A DNA stretch of 25,574 bases from Dethiosulfatibacter sp. (GTDB taxonomy: Bacteria > Bacillota_A > Clostridia > Tissierellales > Dethiosulfatibacteraceae), in NCBI GenBank assembly GCA_019084435.1, contig JAHRFV010000008.1, positions 1-25,574 of the forward strand. Direction: 5' to 3'. How positions within the stretch are numbered: the stretch's first letter is position 1; every line of letters starts with the position of its first letter. Below are positions 13,445-21,952 of the stretch, one piece after another. Below the pieces are notes generated by a model that did no database searches, was not told where the DNA came from, and was given only the letters and a program-made list of their open reading frames with translations. The position numbers and the translations under genes are program-made.

Positions 13445-14032
13445 TTGAACAAGAAAAATTCACAAGAGGTATTCAATAGATGGCTGGACAAGGCAAGAAA
13501 GGGTGATGTGCGGGCCATGGAAAAAGTGATGGAGATGCTAACGCCACTGGTGACGGCATCAGCCAAGAAGTATTTCCTGGGCGATATGCCCTATGAAGAT
13601 TTGATGCAGGAAGGCTATCTGGTGATTGCCGAGTGTGTGGACCAGTTTGATGCTAGCAGAGGCATACCCTTTCTGGGATATGTGAAAACGACTCTAAGGT
13701 TTCACTTTATGGACATGGGACGAAAAGCCATCAAGGAACAATGCGACTCTCTGAACCGTTCTGTCAAAAGCGCAGATGGTAATATAACACTGATGGATGT
13801 CATAGCAGACGAAGAAGCATCAGCAGACGGTGCCATGCTTCAAGACGAGAAAATGAAGGCTCTGATGCTAGGTATAAAAATACTCAGTCCAAGAGAGTTG
13901 CAAGTCATCAGTCTGAACTACTACGTAGGGCTAAACATGATCGAAGTCGCGCGCGAGTTGGGTATTGCATACCGGACTGTTGTGAACACCAAAGTTCATG
14001 CTCTGCGCAAGCTCGAAGCTTATCTGAGATAG
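13445..14032 (+). CDS. Sigma-70 family RNA polymerase sigma factor
   Basis: Alternative sigma factor of 195 residues with regions 2 and 4 only. Region 2 runs from about residue 30 to 97 and includes YEDLMQEGYLVIAECVDQFD (core binding and -10 recognition); region 4 is about 145-193, with SPRELQVISLNYYVGL and the helix-turn-helix NMIEVARELGIAYRTVVNTK. The start is TTG, fixed by AAGGAG six bases upstream; no ATG fits region 2 better. Its GC content is visibly higher than that of the polysaccharide genes. It is divergent from the ComK-like gene, recalling competence or sporulation control, but its regulon is not readable. A group with SigH/ComX-like or UviA-like members is possible; I cannot decide between them. 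Confidence 0.87.
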   Translation: MNKKNSQEVFNRWLDKARKGDVRAMEKVMEMLTPLVTASAKKYFLGDMPYEDLMQEGYLVIAECVDQFDASRGIPFLGYVKTTLRFHFMDMGRKAIKEQCDSLNRSVKSADGNITLMDVIADEEASADGAMLQDEKMKALMLGIKILSPRELQVISLNYYVGLNMIEVARELGIAYRTVVNTKVHALRKLEAYLR

Positions 14033-14036
14033 TATA

Positions 14037-14130
14037 TGTCTGAGATACCAAATTACCACTTAGACAACATTGCGAGACATTAAGTTGTCTGAGATACCAA
14101 TAACCACTAAGACAACATCGTGAGACATTT
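14037..14130. repeat. 49-bp imperfect tandem repeat, two copies
   Basis: Both copies start TGTCTGAGATACCAA (14037 and 14086), continue with a TTAGACAACAT or TAAGACAACAT block and end in GAGACATT. Each can fold on itself; the second pairs GTTGTCT with AGACAAC. The end of the sigma gene also carries TCTGAGATA at 14023-14031, so the repeat may derive from or extend into the coding end. Confidence 0.75.
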
Positions 14131-14221
14131 TGATTAGAAAGCGCAAGGAATTCCTTCGCATATTCAATATATGGCATTCAACTATCATGAGCTAAACTTT
14201 GCTGAGTCTAATCAAATAAAA

Positions 14222-14303
14222 GAGCGCAGATGACTTGTGTGAAGAATTTTCAAGTGTCTGAACCGCAGGTGAGTTTTTGAAAATTTAACAAGTCATCGAG
14301 CTC
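14222..14303. repeat. Large imperfect hairpin, 23 base pairs in three stems
   Basis: Arms pair as GAGC (14222-14225) with GCTC (14300-14303), GATGACTTGT (14229-14238) with ACAAGTCATC (14288-14297), and AATTTTCAA (14245-14253) with TTGAAAATT (14277-14285), around a 23-nt loop that contains GTGTCTGAA and GGTGAGTTT. No T-run follows on either strand. The shape is that of a REP/MITE-like palindromic element or a structured RNA. Confidence 0.75.
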
Positions 14304-14420
14304 ATTCTAGAATAATGTCTGAAGCGTTTAGCGGTGATGTTGAATACCATAAAATACGAGTCCGTTGCCGCGTGATTTTGATATCTCTTATTCGAAGCAT
14401 TTAGCACTGACAGGATAAAA

Positions 14421-14448
14421 AAGCTAGCTACGAAAATTTAGCTAGCTT
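14421..14448 (-). terminator. Intrinsic terminator of the dehydratase gene
   Basis: AAGCTAGCTA (14421-14430) and TAGCTAGCTT (14439-14448) form a perfect 10-bp stem with an 8-nt loop, followed on the minus strand by a run of T. The stop codon of the dehydratase gene (14442-14444) lies inside the stem. Confidence 0.85.
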
Positions 14449-16331
14449 AACCTTTTATCTTGAATAGAAATCACTTTACCTTTTTCCTCTTTCTTATAAG
14501 TATACTCCGGCACCAGCTTCTTCAGGTACTGACGTATATCCTCCTCTTCCCCTTTCTTGACAATCCCTTTCAATATCTCAAGATGATTGATTAGATGGTT
14601 CAGATCAGAAAACAAAGGCTTACCGACAAATATCTTGCTATGGGCCGTTTGAGTGATATCCTCTTCAGATAGCAAGAGCTCCTCATACAGTTTTTCACCA
14701 GGTCTGAGTCCGGTGAACGTGATATCAATATCTTCATAAGGAAGAAGTCCTGACAATCTGATAAGGTCCTCCGCCAGATCAATAATCTTGACTGGCTCTC
14801 CCATATCCAGAACGAAAATCTCTCCGCCCTTTGCCATAGATCCAGCTTCTAGTACCAGCTGCGATGCCTCGGGTATAGTCATAAAATATCGGATGATATC
14901 CTTATGCGTAACCGTAACAGGTCCACCCTCAGCTATCTGCTTCTTGAACAGCGGAATAACACTGCCATTGCTGCCCAATACATTGCCAAATCTCACAGCA
15001 GTAAACTCAGTCTTGCTCTCTTGGTTATAAGTCTGAACAATTATCTCACAGATGCGCTTGGTTGCTCCCATGACATTGGTAGGATTGACAGCCTTATCAG
15101 TCGATATCTGTACAAACTTCTCAACGTTGTACTTGTCAGCCATAACAACTAGATTCCATGTACCAAACACATTATTCTTAACCGCCTCATGTGGGCTGTT
15201 CTCCATCAGAGGCACGTGTTTATGAGCCGCAGCGTGGAAGACCACATTGGGTTTATAACGGCTAAAAAGATACTCCAGTCTGTTGAGGTCCCTAATGGAT
15301 GCGATTATATAAACAAAATCTATGTCCAGATGATCATGTGCCAGCTTTCTAATAATCTCCTGTTGAAGATCATACAGAGCGTTTTCATTAATATCAAAAA
15401 GTATCACCTTTTTAGGCTGATACCTGACAATCTGTCTCACCAGCTCAGACCCGATGGATCCTGCAGCTCCCGTCACCATAACGGTCTTGTCTTTTAGCAA
15501 ATTTTTAATATTGCTGACATCCAGATGGATTTCTTCTCTTCCTAGTAGGTCCTCTATGCCTACCTCCCTGATTTGGGAGATATTAACAGAACCGTCTATG
15601 ATTTCATACACACCAGGCAATATTTTAAGCATGCATTCTGTCTTTTTGCATTCTTTGACCACTTCCTTGATTTCTCTCTTGGAAGCGGATGGAATAGCAA
15701 TGATAATCTCATCTATTTTCTTTGATTTCGCAACTTTTACGATATCGTCACGGCTTCCCAACACAGGAACCCCATTGATATTCTTTCCGATTTTCTTTTT
15801 ATCATCGTCAATTAGAGCCACAGGAACACTGTTAAGCTGTTGATGCTTTTTCAATTCCTTGATAACCATAACGCCAGCCTCACCAGCACCTATCACCATG
15901 ATGCGTTTCTGGCTTCCCTTATCAAAAATATTTCCATATGTCTTGATTTTATGGAGTAATCTATAGCTGAATCTCATGCCCCCCAGCAAAATAACATCCA
16001 GCATCCCCACGATTATAAATATACTTCTAGGAACGGATGCCTGAACAAAAAACAGATACACGACAACAGCACCCTGTGCCAGTACCGCCGCTGTTATGAT
16101 TTGTATCATTTCTTCCACTGAGGCATATATCCAAAGACTGTTGTAAAGTTTGAAGAAATAAAAAATGATGACCTTGATCACAATAGTAAATAGAAGATGT
16201 TGGGAAATCACTTCCCTATGAACTGCTGGTATGCTACCATCGAATCGTAGCATGTATGCCAGCACAACTGAAAGAGCCAACAAAATAATGTCAGCAAAAA
16301 GAAGAAATAGATTTCTGTAATTTCTTTTCAA
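14442..16331 (-). CDS. Membrane nucleotide-sugar 4,6-dehydratase (CapD/WbpM/PglF-like)
   Basis: Protein of 629 residues. Four membrane spans fill the first 125 residues; a CoA-binding-like Rossmann domain follows (IMVIGAGEAGVMVI, ALIDDDKKKIGK); then an extended SDR domain with TGAAGSIGSE at 287-296, HAAAHKHVPLME, and STDKAVNPTNVMGATKR. The active site has Ser410, Met421 and Lys425, so Met replaces the usual SDR Tyr, as in WbpM-type dehydratases that make UDP-4-keto-6-deoxy-GlcNAc. The start is TTG with a G-rich ribosome site (GGGGGGG) eight bases upstream. It is a single gene with its own terminator, about 5 kb from the assembly operon. Its product could feed the SDR at 7674-8561 and the phosphoglycosyl transferase. 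Confidence 0.92.
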   Translation of the reverse strand: MKRNYRNLFLLFADIILLALSVVLAYMLRFDGSIPAVHREVISQHLLFTIVIKVIIFYFFKLYNSLWIYASVEEMIQIITAAVLAQGAVVVYLFFVQASVPRSIFIIVGMLDVILLGGMRFSYRLLHKIKTYGNIFDKGSQKRIMVIGAGEAGVMVIKELKKHQQLNSVPVALIDDDKKKIGKNINGVPVLGSRDDIVKVAKSKKIDEIIIAIPSASKREIKEVVKECKKTECMLKILPGVYEIIDGSVNISQIREVGIEDLLGREEIHLDVSNIKNLLKDKTVMVTGAAGSIGSELVRQIVRYQPKKVILFDINENALYDLQQEIIRKLAHDHLDIDFVYIIASIRDLNRLEYLFSRYKPNVVFHAAAHKHVPLMENSPHEAVKNNVFGTWNLVVMADKYNVEKFVQISTDKAVNPTNVMGATKRICEIIVQTYNQESKTEFTAVRFGNVLGSNGSVIPLFKKQIAEGGPVTVTHKDIIRYFMTIPEASQLVLEAGSMAKGGEIFVLDMGEPVKIIDLAEDLIRLSGLLPYEDIDITFTGLRPGEKLYEELLLSEEDITQTAHSKIFVGKPLFSDLNHLINHLEILKGIVKKGEEEDIRQYLKKLVPEYTYKKEEKGKVISIQDKRLS

Positions 16332-16429
16332 GAGTTAGCCCCCCCTATTTGTTTCATCTAATTATTATATAATTTTTGAAGTATTATATATAGTCTTTTT
16401 GCTAATATATATTTGATTTTTTCGAAATA

Positions 16430-16438
16430 TGTTATAAT
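16430..16438 (+). promoter_or_regulatory. Extended -10 promoter of corA
   Basis: TGT followed by TATAAT (16433-16438) makes an extended -10 element; TATTTG 17 bp upstream is a poor -35. Transcription would start near 16445, just at the GGAGG (16445-16449), giving a nearly leaderless message. The 124-bp gap also has to hold the promoter of the divergent dehydratase gene; several TATAAT words occur there but none has a good -35. Confidence 0.55.
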
Positions 16439-16455
16439 CTAAATGGAGGCTGCCT

Positions 16456-17484
16456 ATGAAAACCTATAAAATAAATCACCCACCGGGAACGCTTATCTAT
16501 ACCGGAGATTATACCAGTCAAGAAACAAAAATGGAGCTGTACTCTTTTGATGAGAGTGAACATACCATAGAGCAAATTACTTCAATCAATGAAGTGCCGA
16601 CATCTCCACAGAAAAAGTGGTTAAATATTATTGGCTTTAACAATATAGATATCATTAGAGAGATAGGAAATCTCTATGCCATCTCAGATCTGGTCCTCGA
16701 GGATATATTGAATACCGACCACATGAGCAAAATGGAGTATATAGATGACAAGCTGTTTGCGGTTTTAAAAATGGTTTATCTAAAGAACAATAAAATTGTC
16801 CATGAACAGCTCTCTATTTTGGTATTGGACAATCTGATCATCACCTTCCAAGAAATAGAAGGGGATGTCTTTGATATTCTTCGTGACAGAATTGTAAACG
16901 GAAAAGGCAATGTTAGGAATCTCAATATCGATTATCTCTTCTATGCAATGCTGGATGCTGTAGTAGACCACTATTATACTGCATTGGAGTTTGTTGAAAC
17001 GCTCATCGATCATGTTGAAGAGATTGTCATGAATGAAGAAAAGAATGCGATGGATAAGATTTATTCCACCAAAAAAGAGTTGATTTTCTTAAGGTCTTCT
17101 ATTCTACCCATCAAGGATTTGGTCAGAAATCTGATATCAGAAGATTTCGGTCTGGTCAATGACACTACAAAGGCTTTCTACAATGATTTGAACGATCATC
17201 TAGTGGAGATATCAGATGCTTTGATGCTGGATCGGGAACTTGTCAGTAGTTTGACAGAAACTCACATATCAAATATAAGCAATAATATGAATAAAGTGAT
17301 GACAGTTCTGACTATTTTTTCAGCCATTTTTATTCCACTGTCTTTTTTAACTGGCTTTTTCGGCATGAATTTCGCCACTTTCCCAGGAATTGATTATGCC
17401 TATGGTGTGCAGGTCTTTATTGTAGGTTGTATTGCTCTTGCTGTTGGGATGATTGCGTTTTTTAAACATAGGGGTTGGTTGTAG
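16456..17484 (+). CDS. corA: CorA-family magnesium/divalent cation transporter
   Basis: Protein of 342 residues with the CorA layout: a soluble alpha/beta N-terminal domain, a long helical stalk (about 150-280, including DHVEEIVMNEEKNAMDKIY), and two C-terminal membrane spans. The first span ends in the GMN selectivity signature, here FFGMNF with Gly303-Met304-Asn305; the second runs VQVFIVGCIALAVGMIAFF and the protein ends in basic residues. It would form a pentamer in the cytoplasmic membrane and import Mg2+ (or Co2+/Ni2+). GGAGG is six bases before the ATG and a strong terminator follows, so it is transcribed alone. It has no obvious functional tie to the polysaccharide or surface-protein neighbours. 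Confidence 0.95.
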   Translation: MKTYKINHPPGTLIYTGDYTSQETKMELYSFDESEHTIEQITSINEVPTSPQKKWLNIIGFNNIDIIREIGNLYAISDLVLEDILNTDHMSKMEYIDDKLFAVLKMVYLKNNKIVHEQLSILVLDNLIITFQEIEGDVFDILRDRIVNGKGNVRNLNIDYLFYAMLDAVVDHYYTALEFVETLIDHVEEIVMNEEKNAMDKIYSTKKELIFLRSSILPIKDLVRNLISEDFGLVNDTTKAFYNDLNDHLVEISDALMLDRELVSSLTETHISNISNNMNKVMTVLTIFSAIFIPLSFLTGFFGMNFATFPGIDYAYGVQVFIVGCIALAVGMIAFFKHRGWL

Positions 17485-17500
17485 AAATCACACAAATCCA

Positions 17501-17530
17501 AAGCTTGACACGAATCGTGTCAAGCTTTTT
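17501..17530 (+). terminator. Intrinsic terminator of corA
   Basis: AAGCTTGACAC (17501-17511) pairs perfectly with GTGTCAAGCTT (17517-17527) around GAATC and is followed by T residues. It lies 17 bp after the corA stop. Confidence 0.9.
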
Positions 17531-17534
17531 GTCA

Positions 17535-17563
17535 TTGACAAATGCTTTGTACACGTCTATATA
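17535..17563 (+). promoter_or_regulatory. Sigma-A promoter of the SLH-protein gene
   Basis: Consensus TTGACA (17535-17540), a 17-bp spacer and TATATA (17558-17563; TATAAC overlaps it two bases on). It begins 5 bp after the corA terminator and lies about 60 bp before the ATG of the SLH gene. A strong constitutive promoter suits an abundant surface protein. Confidence 0.8.
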
Positions 17564-17570
17564 ACCTCCA

Positions 17571-17600
17571 TTTTGGGTATTATCCTATCAAATACCAAAA
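17571..17600 (+). promoter_or_regulatory. Leader hairpin before the SLH-protein gene
   Basis: TTTTGGGTATT (17571-17581) and AATACCAAAA (17591-17600) pair with one bulged G around a 9-nt loop. It would lie at the very 5' end of the transcript, where a stem can protect mRNA from decay; the ribosome site AGGAGG lies just beyond it and is free. Confidence 0.5.
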
Positions 17601-17621
17601 CCAAATTTAGGAGGATTTAGT

Positions 17622-20600
17622 ATGAAAAGGAAGTTTTTATCAATGGTAGTCATCCTAGCTATGTTGCTTTCGATGATGCCTTTTTCAGCAATGACGACAC
17701 ACGCAATAGAAGCTGTGACATTGGACATAGCAGATGGGAGCATTGTGATTAAGGCAAACGCTTATGACTTTGGGGCTACTACCAACATTGAAAATAGTAG
17801 CAATAGTTATATCATAATACAAACCAACTCTGAGACACCTACAACAAACACTATCATAGTTCAAGAAAATGCTAATGTTAGTGTTACTTTAGATGGAATT
17901 AATATTTCGACAAATGCTTGTGCTTTTGCTGTTGCTGCCAATTCACGAGTTGATTTGACTCTCTCAGGTTCTAACTTTTTACGGAGTGGTTTGAACAGAG
18001 CCGGTTTAGAAGTACCGACAGACGCTGAGTTAATTATATCGGGTTCATCAATTGACACACTGACTGTTATGGGCGGTGATTATGCTGCCGGTATAGGCGG
18101 TGCTCGCAATTTTTCAGCTGGCATGATAACAATAGAGGGTGGAATAATCACTTCATCAGGTGGAAATGCTGCTGGAGGTACGGGTTCAGGTGCCGGTATT
18201 GGCGGAGGACGTGGTGGATCCGGAGGTGCAATTATCATCAATGGCGGAGATATAATCACTACTGGAGGATATAGGGCTGCTGGTATCGGTGGTGGTACCG
18301 GTGGTTCAAGTGGAATTATCTTAATTACAGATGGTGACATAACCTCATCTGCACAAAGCAATAGTTATAGTGCCGGCATTGGTGGTGGTTATGAGGGTAA
18401 ATTGGACAGTATTACTATCGGGGGTGGAACCATTGTGGCTACAGGAGACGATGGTGCAGGTATCGGTGGAGGTAGAATTCAAAACACCCCAAGTACAACA
18501 GATGGTGGAACAATCAACATTTCAGGAGGTGCTATTACTGCTACTAGTGTAGGCGGTGCAGGTATCGGTTGTGGCTTGGTGATGTCTACCACGTATGTGA
18601 TGCCCACAACAATCAATATCACAGGGGGTACAATAGATGCTTCCAGTTATAGTGATGCGGGAATCGGTAGCAATAAGGGTGTAATTAATATTTCAAATGG
18701 TCATATAACATCAACATCTACCGGGAGTGGTGCTGGTATAGGTGGACGTGGCAATAGAACTAATGGAGGTACCATCAACATTTCAGGCGGTACGATTGTC
18801 GCACAGGGAGGAGCTACTGGTGGTGCAGGTATCGGTGGAGGACATAACGGTAATGCAGAAGATGCACCTGGAAGCATTATCAATATCTCAGCTGGTGACA
18901 TCACTGCTACAGGAGGCCCCTATAGCGCTGGCATTGGCGGTGGATATGGAACAACTGCGGGTGAAATAACCATAACTGGTGGTATTATTAACGCTTTCGG
19001 CAACGGTGAGTCAGCAATTGGCATTGGAACGATCGGTTGGGCCAGCACGGGTGGTTCCGGTAAAATCACGATATCCAAATCTATTGTTAATACATCAATA
19101 GATGCAGGGTACTCGTATTATCAACATTCCATCAATGCTGGTGTTAACGGTACCATTCATATTGGATTTACTGGTGATCCGTTGGAATGGGTATGCGACG
19201 ATATAGATAATCGTGCAGAGATTACATTTACGTCTGGTAGTCTAAGCCAAAACGGTCTAGTTTTAGGCACCTGTCTGATTGGAGGCTCTGGGGAAATTGA
19301 TGGCTCCTACATAGAAGGAGTTAAAATGGTCGAGCCACCCTTCACGGGCAACGGTACAACAGATGATCCCTATCAGATAACTACAGCCACACAATTGAAT
19401 CAAATACGCGATTACTTGGACAAGTCATTTGTTTTGATGAATGATATAGATGTTAACATTACACCTTTTAACACTGGTTCCGGATGGGATCCCATTGGTA
19501 CCGTTGATAGCCCATTCACTGGAAGTTTTGATGGTAATGATTATTCTATCAGTAACCTCTTTATTGAGAGAACTAGTACTGCAGGTGTTGGTTTGTTTGG
19601 ATATACCAACAGCGCTGAAATGACCAATGTTGTAATTGATAATGCTAACGTTATTGGATTTAAACATATTGGTATTCTGGCTGGGAGCGTGACTGATAGT
19701 ATTGTTAGTAGTTCTTATGTAAGTGGTGCTGTGTCTGGCACAGATACACTAGACGAAGTAGGTGGTTTAATTGGTACTGCCTTCACTACAACTATAAGTG
19801 ATTGTAAATCATCAGTTACAGTTTTAGGTCATAAGCGTGTAGGTGGTCTGGTCGGCATTCTAAATCAGAATTCGGAAATATTGTCTTGCCAATCTGAAGG
19901 TGCTGTATCTGCAACTGATTGGATTGGAGGTCTTGTAGGGCTGAATTATGGAAGAATCAGCAGTTCTTTTTCTGCCAGTAATGTTACCGGTAACAATTAT
20001 ATCGGTGGATTGGTAGGATATAACTATTGGGGAGGAATTAATGAAATAATCGATTCCTATGCCCGAGGGTCAGTAACTGGTAACCAATATGTTGGTGGCC
20101 TAGCGGGATACAATTTTTATTCAACTATAACAAACTCCTATGCTACGGGTTTAGTAGATGGTAATATCGATACTGGTGGTTTAGTGGGGTTGAGCGACAG
20201 TGGTACAATCACCAGCAGTTACTACGACTCACTCACCTCTTCACAGGCAGATACTGGAAAAGGTCATCCTATAACCACAAATGAGATGAAAATTCAAGAT
20301 ACTTTTATTGATTGGTCCTTCCCAAATATCTGGACCCTTAGCAGCGATAATGACGGTTATCCAGCTCTTTTTTGGCAGGGATATATACATGAAGAGCTTT
20401 CTGATGACGCAACATTGTCAGCACTTTCCGCATCTGGTATTTCATTTACTCCGACCTTTGATGGCTCGATCACTAGCTATTCAGCTAACGTTTCTAACAA
20501 CGTCAGCAACACAACAATTGCTGCTATAGCCAGTGATAGCAATGCTACTGTTCAGATAAATGGATTTGGCTCAACCAGCCGAGAAGTGACATTGAATGTG

Positions 20601-21947
20601 GGTGTGAATACATTCACCATAGGCGTTGTAGCTGAAGATGGTATCTCGACTCGAACTTATATAATGACTATCAATAGAGCGTCTAGTGGTTCTTCAGGAT
20701 CTTCAAGTGGAAGCTCTTATACCCCACCACCTATTATAGTCACTACTGAAGTCAATAATAGTTTCACGACAAATACTACCAAATTACCTTCATCCACTGT
20801 CTCAGGGACCGCATCAGCTAATCTTACAACCGCTATCGTCGATGCGCTTCTGAATAAAATTGGTTCAGATGGCGGCAGCCAGAAGAATGACCTAATTGAA
20901 CTGGATATTGATACAAAAGCAGGTATCGATGATTTGAGAATCAGCATTCTTCAAAAAGACTTAGAAGAAATAGTTGAAGAAACGGATTCTGATTTGGGCA
21001 TAACCTCGCCTTTCATTTCAATTATCTTTGATGCAAAGGCATTGGAAACTATCTCTGAGGCAGACACTGGCAGTTCTGTTGTCATCTCAGCAGGAATTAT
21101 CGATAACAGTTCTCTTTCTGAATCAGATCAGGCAAAAATCAAAGATCGTCCTGTTTATGATTTGAATGTCATGAATGGTGACACGAAGGTATCCAATTTC
21201 AACGGTGGTCATGCGACAGTATCAATTCCATATACGTTACAACCTGATGAAAATCCAAACGCTATCGTCATCTATCACTTGACTGATGATGGTATTTTAA
21301 AACCGATTCGCGGTCGTTATGACGCAGCATTGAAATCAGTTGTGTTTAAGACAACCCATTTCTCTCACTTCGTAATCAGCTACAATTTGGTTGGATTTGA
21401 AGATGTAGCGGCTGGAGCATGGTATAAGAATGCTGTTGATTTCATCGCTGCTCGTGGCATTACCTCTGGTATTGGCGAGAAGCAATACGGTCCAGAAGCC
21501 AAATTAACCAGAGCCCAATTCATTGTGCTGCTGATGAACGCTTACCAGATCAATACAGAAGATCTGGAATCGTTTACTCAGATGCAGAATTTTACAGATG
21601 CGGGCAACACCTATTATACAGATTATTTGATGGCAGCAAAGTCGCTAGGGATTGTTAAAGGTATAGGTGATAACTTGTTCGCACCGGACAAAAATATAAC
21701 CAGACAGGAAATGTTCGTCATGCTCCATAATGCTTTGAAAGTGATCGATGAAGTTCCTGCCACTACTGTCGACAAAGAGATTTCCAGTTTCGATGATGTT
21801 GATCAAATAGCAGATTGGGCTTTGTATGCTTTGTCAGATCTTGTCAAGTCAGGTATTGCTTCTGGAAGCAGTAATAACGTGTATCCAACCTCTGGCACGA
21901 CACGGGCTGAAATCGCACAGGTGCTTTACAACCTGTTGTCGAAGTAA
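17622..21947 (+). CDS. Large SLH-anchored surface protein with Gly-rich and GLUG repeats
   Basis: Secreted protein of 1441 residues. A signal peptide (MKRKFLSMVVILAMLLSMMP, cleavage near 28-30) is followed by a parallel beta-helix-like region (about 90-520) with ten copies of AGIG, most as AGIGGG, alternating with strands such as INISGGTI. A GNGTTDDPYQI linker near 576 leads to about eight GLUG motifs (WIGGLVGLNYG, YVGGLAGYNFY), ending near 925. Residues about 930-1020 are a cadherin-like beta-sandwich, then a Ser/Gly linker and a mixed domain, then three SLH domains (about 1260-1305, 1327-1375, 1387-1440; FEDVAAGAWYKNAVDF, LTRAQFIVLL). The SLH part binds pyruvylated wall polysaccharide; the rest is probably a stalk or adhesive surface. 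AGGAGG and a consensus promoter support high expression. No enzyme active site was seen. Confidence 0.92.
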   Translation: MKRKFLSMVVILAMLLSMMPFSAMTTHAIEAVTLDIADGSIVIKANAYDFGATTNIENSSNSYIIIQTNSETPTTNTIIVQENANVSVTLDGINISTNACAFAVAANSRVDLTLSGSNFLRSGLNRAGLEVPTDAELIISGSSIDTLTVMGGDYAAGIGGARNFSAGMITIEGGIITSSGGNAAGGTGSGAGIGGGRGGSGGAIIINGGDIITTGGYRAAGIGGGTGGSSGIILITDGDITSSAQSNSYSAGIGGGYEGKLDSITIGGGTIVATGDDGAGIGGGRIQNTPSTTDGGTINISGGAITATSVGGAGIGCGLVMSTTYVMPTTINITGGTIDASSYSDAGIGSNKGVINISNGHITSTSTGSGAGIGGRGNRTNGGTINISGGTIVAQGGATGGAGIGGGHNGNAEDAPGSIINISAGDITATGGPYSAGIGGGYGTTAGEITITGGIINAFGNGESAIGIGTIGWASTGGSGKITISKSIVNTSIDAGYSYYQHSINAGVNGTIHIGFTGDPLEWVCDDIDNRAEITFTSGSLSQNGLVLGTCLIGGSGEIDGSYIEGVKMVEPPFTGNGTTDDPYQITTATQLNQIRDYLDKSFVLMNDIDVNITPFNTGSGWDPIGTVDSPFTGSFDGNDYSISNLFIERTSTAGVGLFGYTNSAEMTNVVIDNANVIGFKHIGILAGSVTDSIVSSSYVSGAVSGTDTLDEVGGLIGTAFTTTISDCKSSVTVLGHKRVGGLVGILNQNSEILSCQSEGAVSATDWIGGLVGLNYGRISSSFSASNVTGNNYIGGLVGYNYWGGINEIIDSYARGSVTGNQYVGGLAGYNFYSTITNSYATGLVDGNIDTGGLVGLSDSGTITSSYYDSLTSSQADTGKGHPITTNEMKIQDTFIDWSFPNIWTLSSDNDGYPALFWQGYIHEELSDDATLSALSASGISFTPTFDGSITSYSANVSNNVSNTTIAAIASDSNATVQINGFGSTSREVTLNVGVNTFTIGVVAEDGISTRTYIMTINRASSGSSGSSSGSSYTPPPIIVTTEVNNSFTTNTTKLPSSTVSGTASANLTTAIVDALLNKIGSDGGSQKNDLIELDIDTKAGIDDLRISILQKDLEEIVEETDSDLGITSPFISIIFDAKALETISEADTGSSVVISAGIIDNSSLSESDQAKIKDRPVYDLNVMNGDTKVSNFNGGHATVSIPYTLQPDENPNAIVIYHLTDDGILKPIRGRYDAALKSVVFKTTHFSHFVISYNLVGFEDVAAGAWYKNAVDFIAARGITSGIGEKQYGPEAKLTRAQFIVLLMNAYQINTEDLESFTQMQNFTDAGNTYYTDYLMAAKSLGIVKGIGDNLFAPDKNITRQEMFVMLHNALKVIDEVPATTVDKEISSFDDVDQIADWALYALSDLVKSGIASGSSNNVYPTSGTTRAEIAQVLYNLLSK

Positions 21948-21952
21948 CCAAA

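Larger units (their letters stand above)
14033..14441. repeat. Noncoding block of nested palindromes and repeats
   Basis: About 400 bp between the sigma gene and the end of the dehydratase gene, without a credible gene. From left to right it holds a 49-bp tandem repeat, a 10-bp inverted repeat (14129-14138 with 14207-14216) enclosing AAGGAATTCCTT, a large hairpin (14222-14303), and two similar words, GAAGCGTTTAGCGGTGA and GAAGCATTTAGCACTGA. The word GTCTGA recurs across it. It looks like an accumulated intergenic palindromic element. Confidence 0.7.

Noticed and set aside
14037..14130. Possible CRISPR-like array
   Set aside because: Only two imperfect units in direct contact, no unique spacers and no cas genes; it is a tandem duplication.
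18061..19030. Short spaced DNA repeats that look array-like
   Set aside because: They are codons of the AGIGGG protein repeat in an intact reading frame and vary at synonymous sites.
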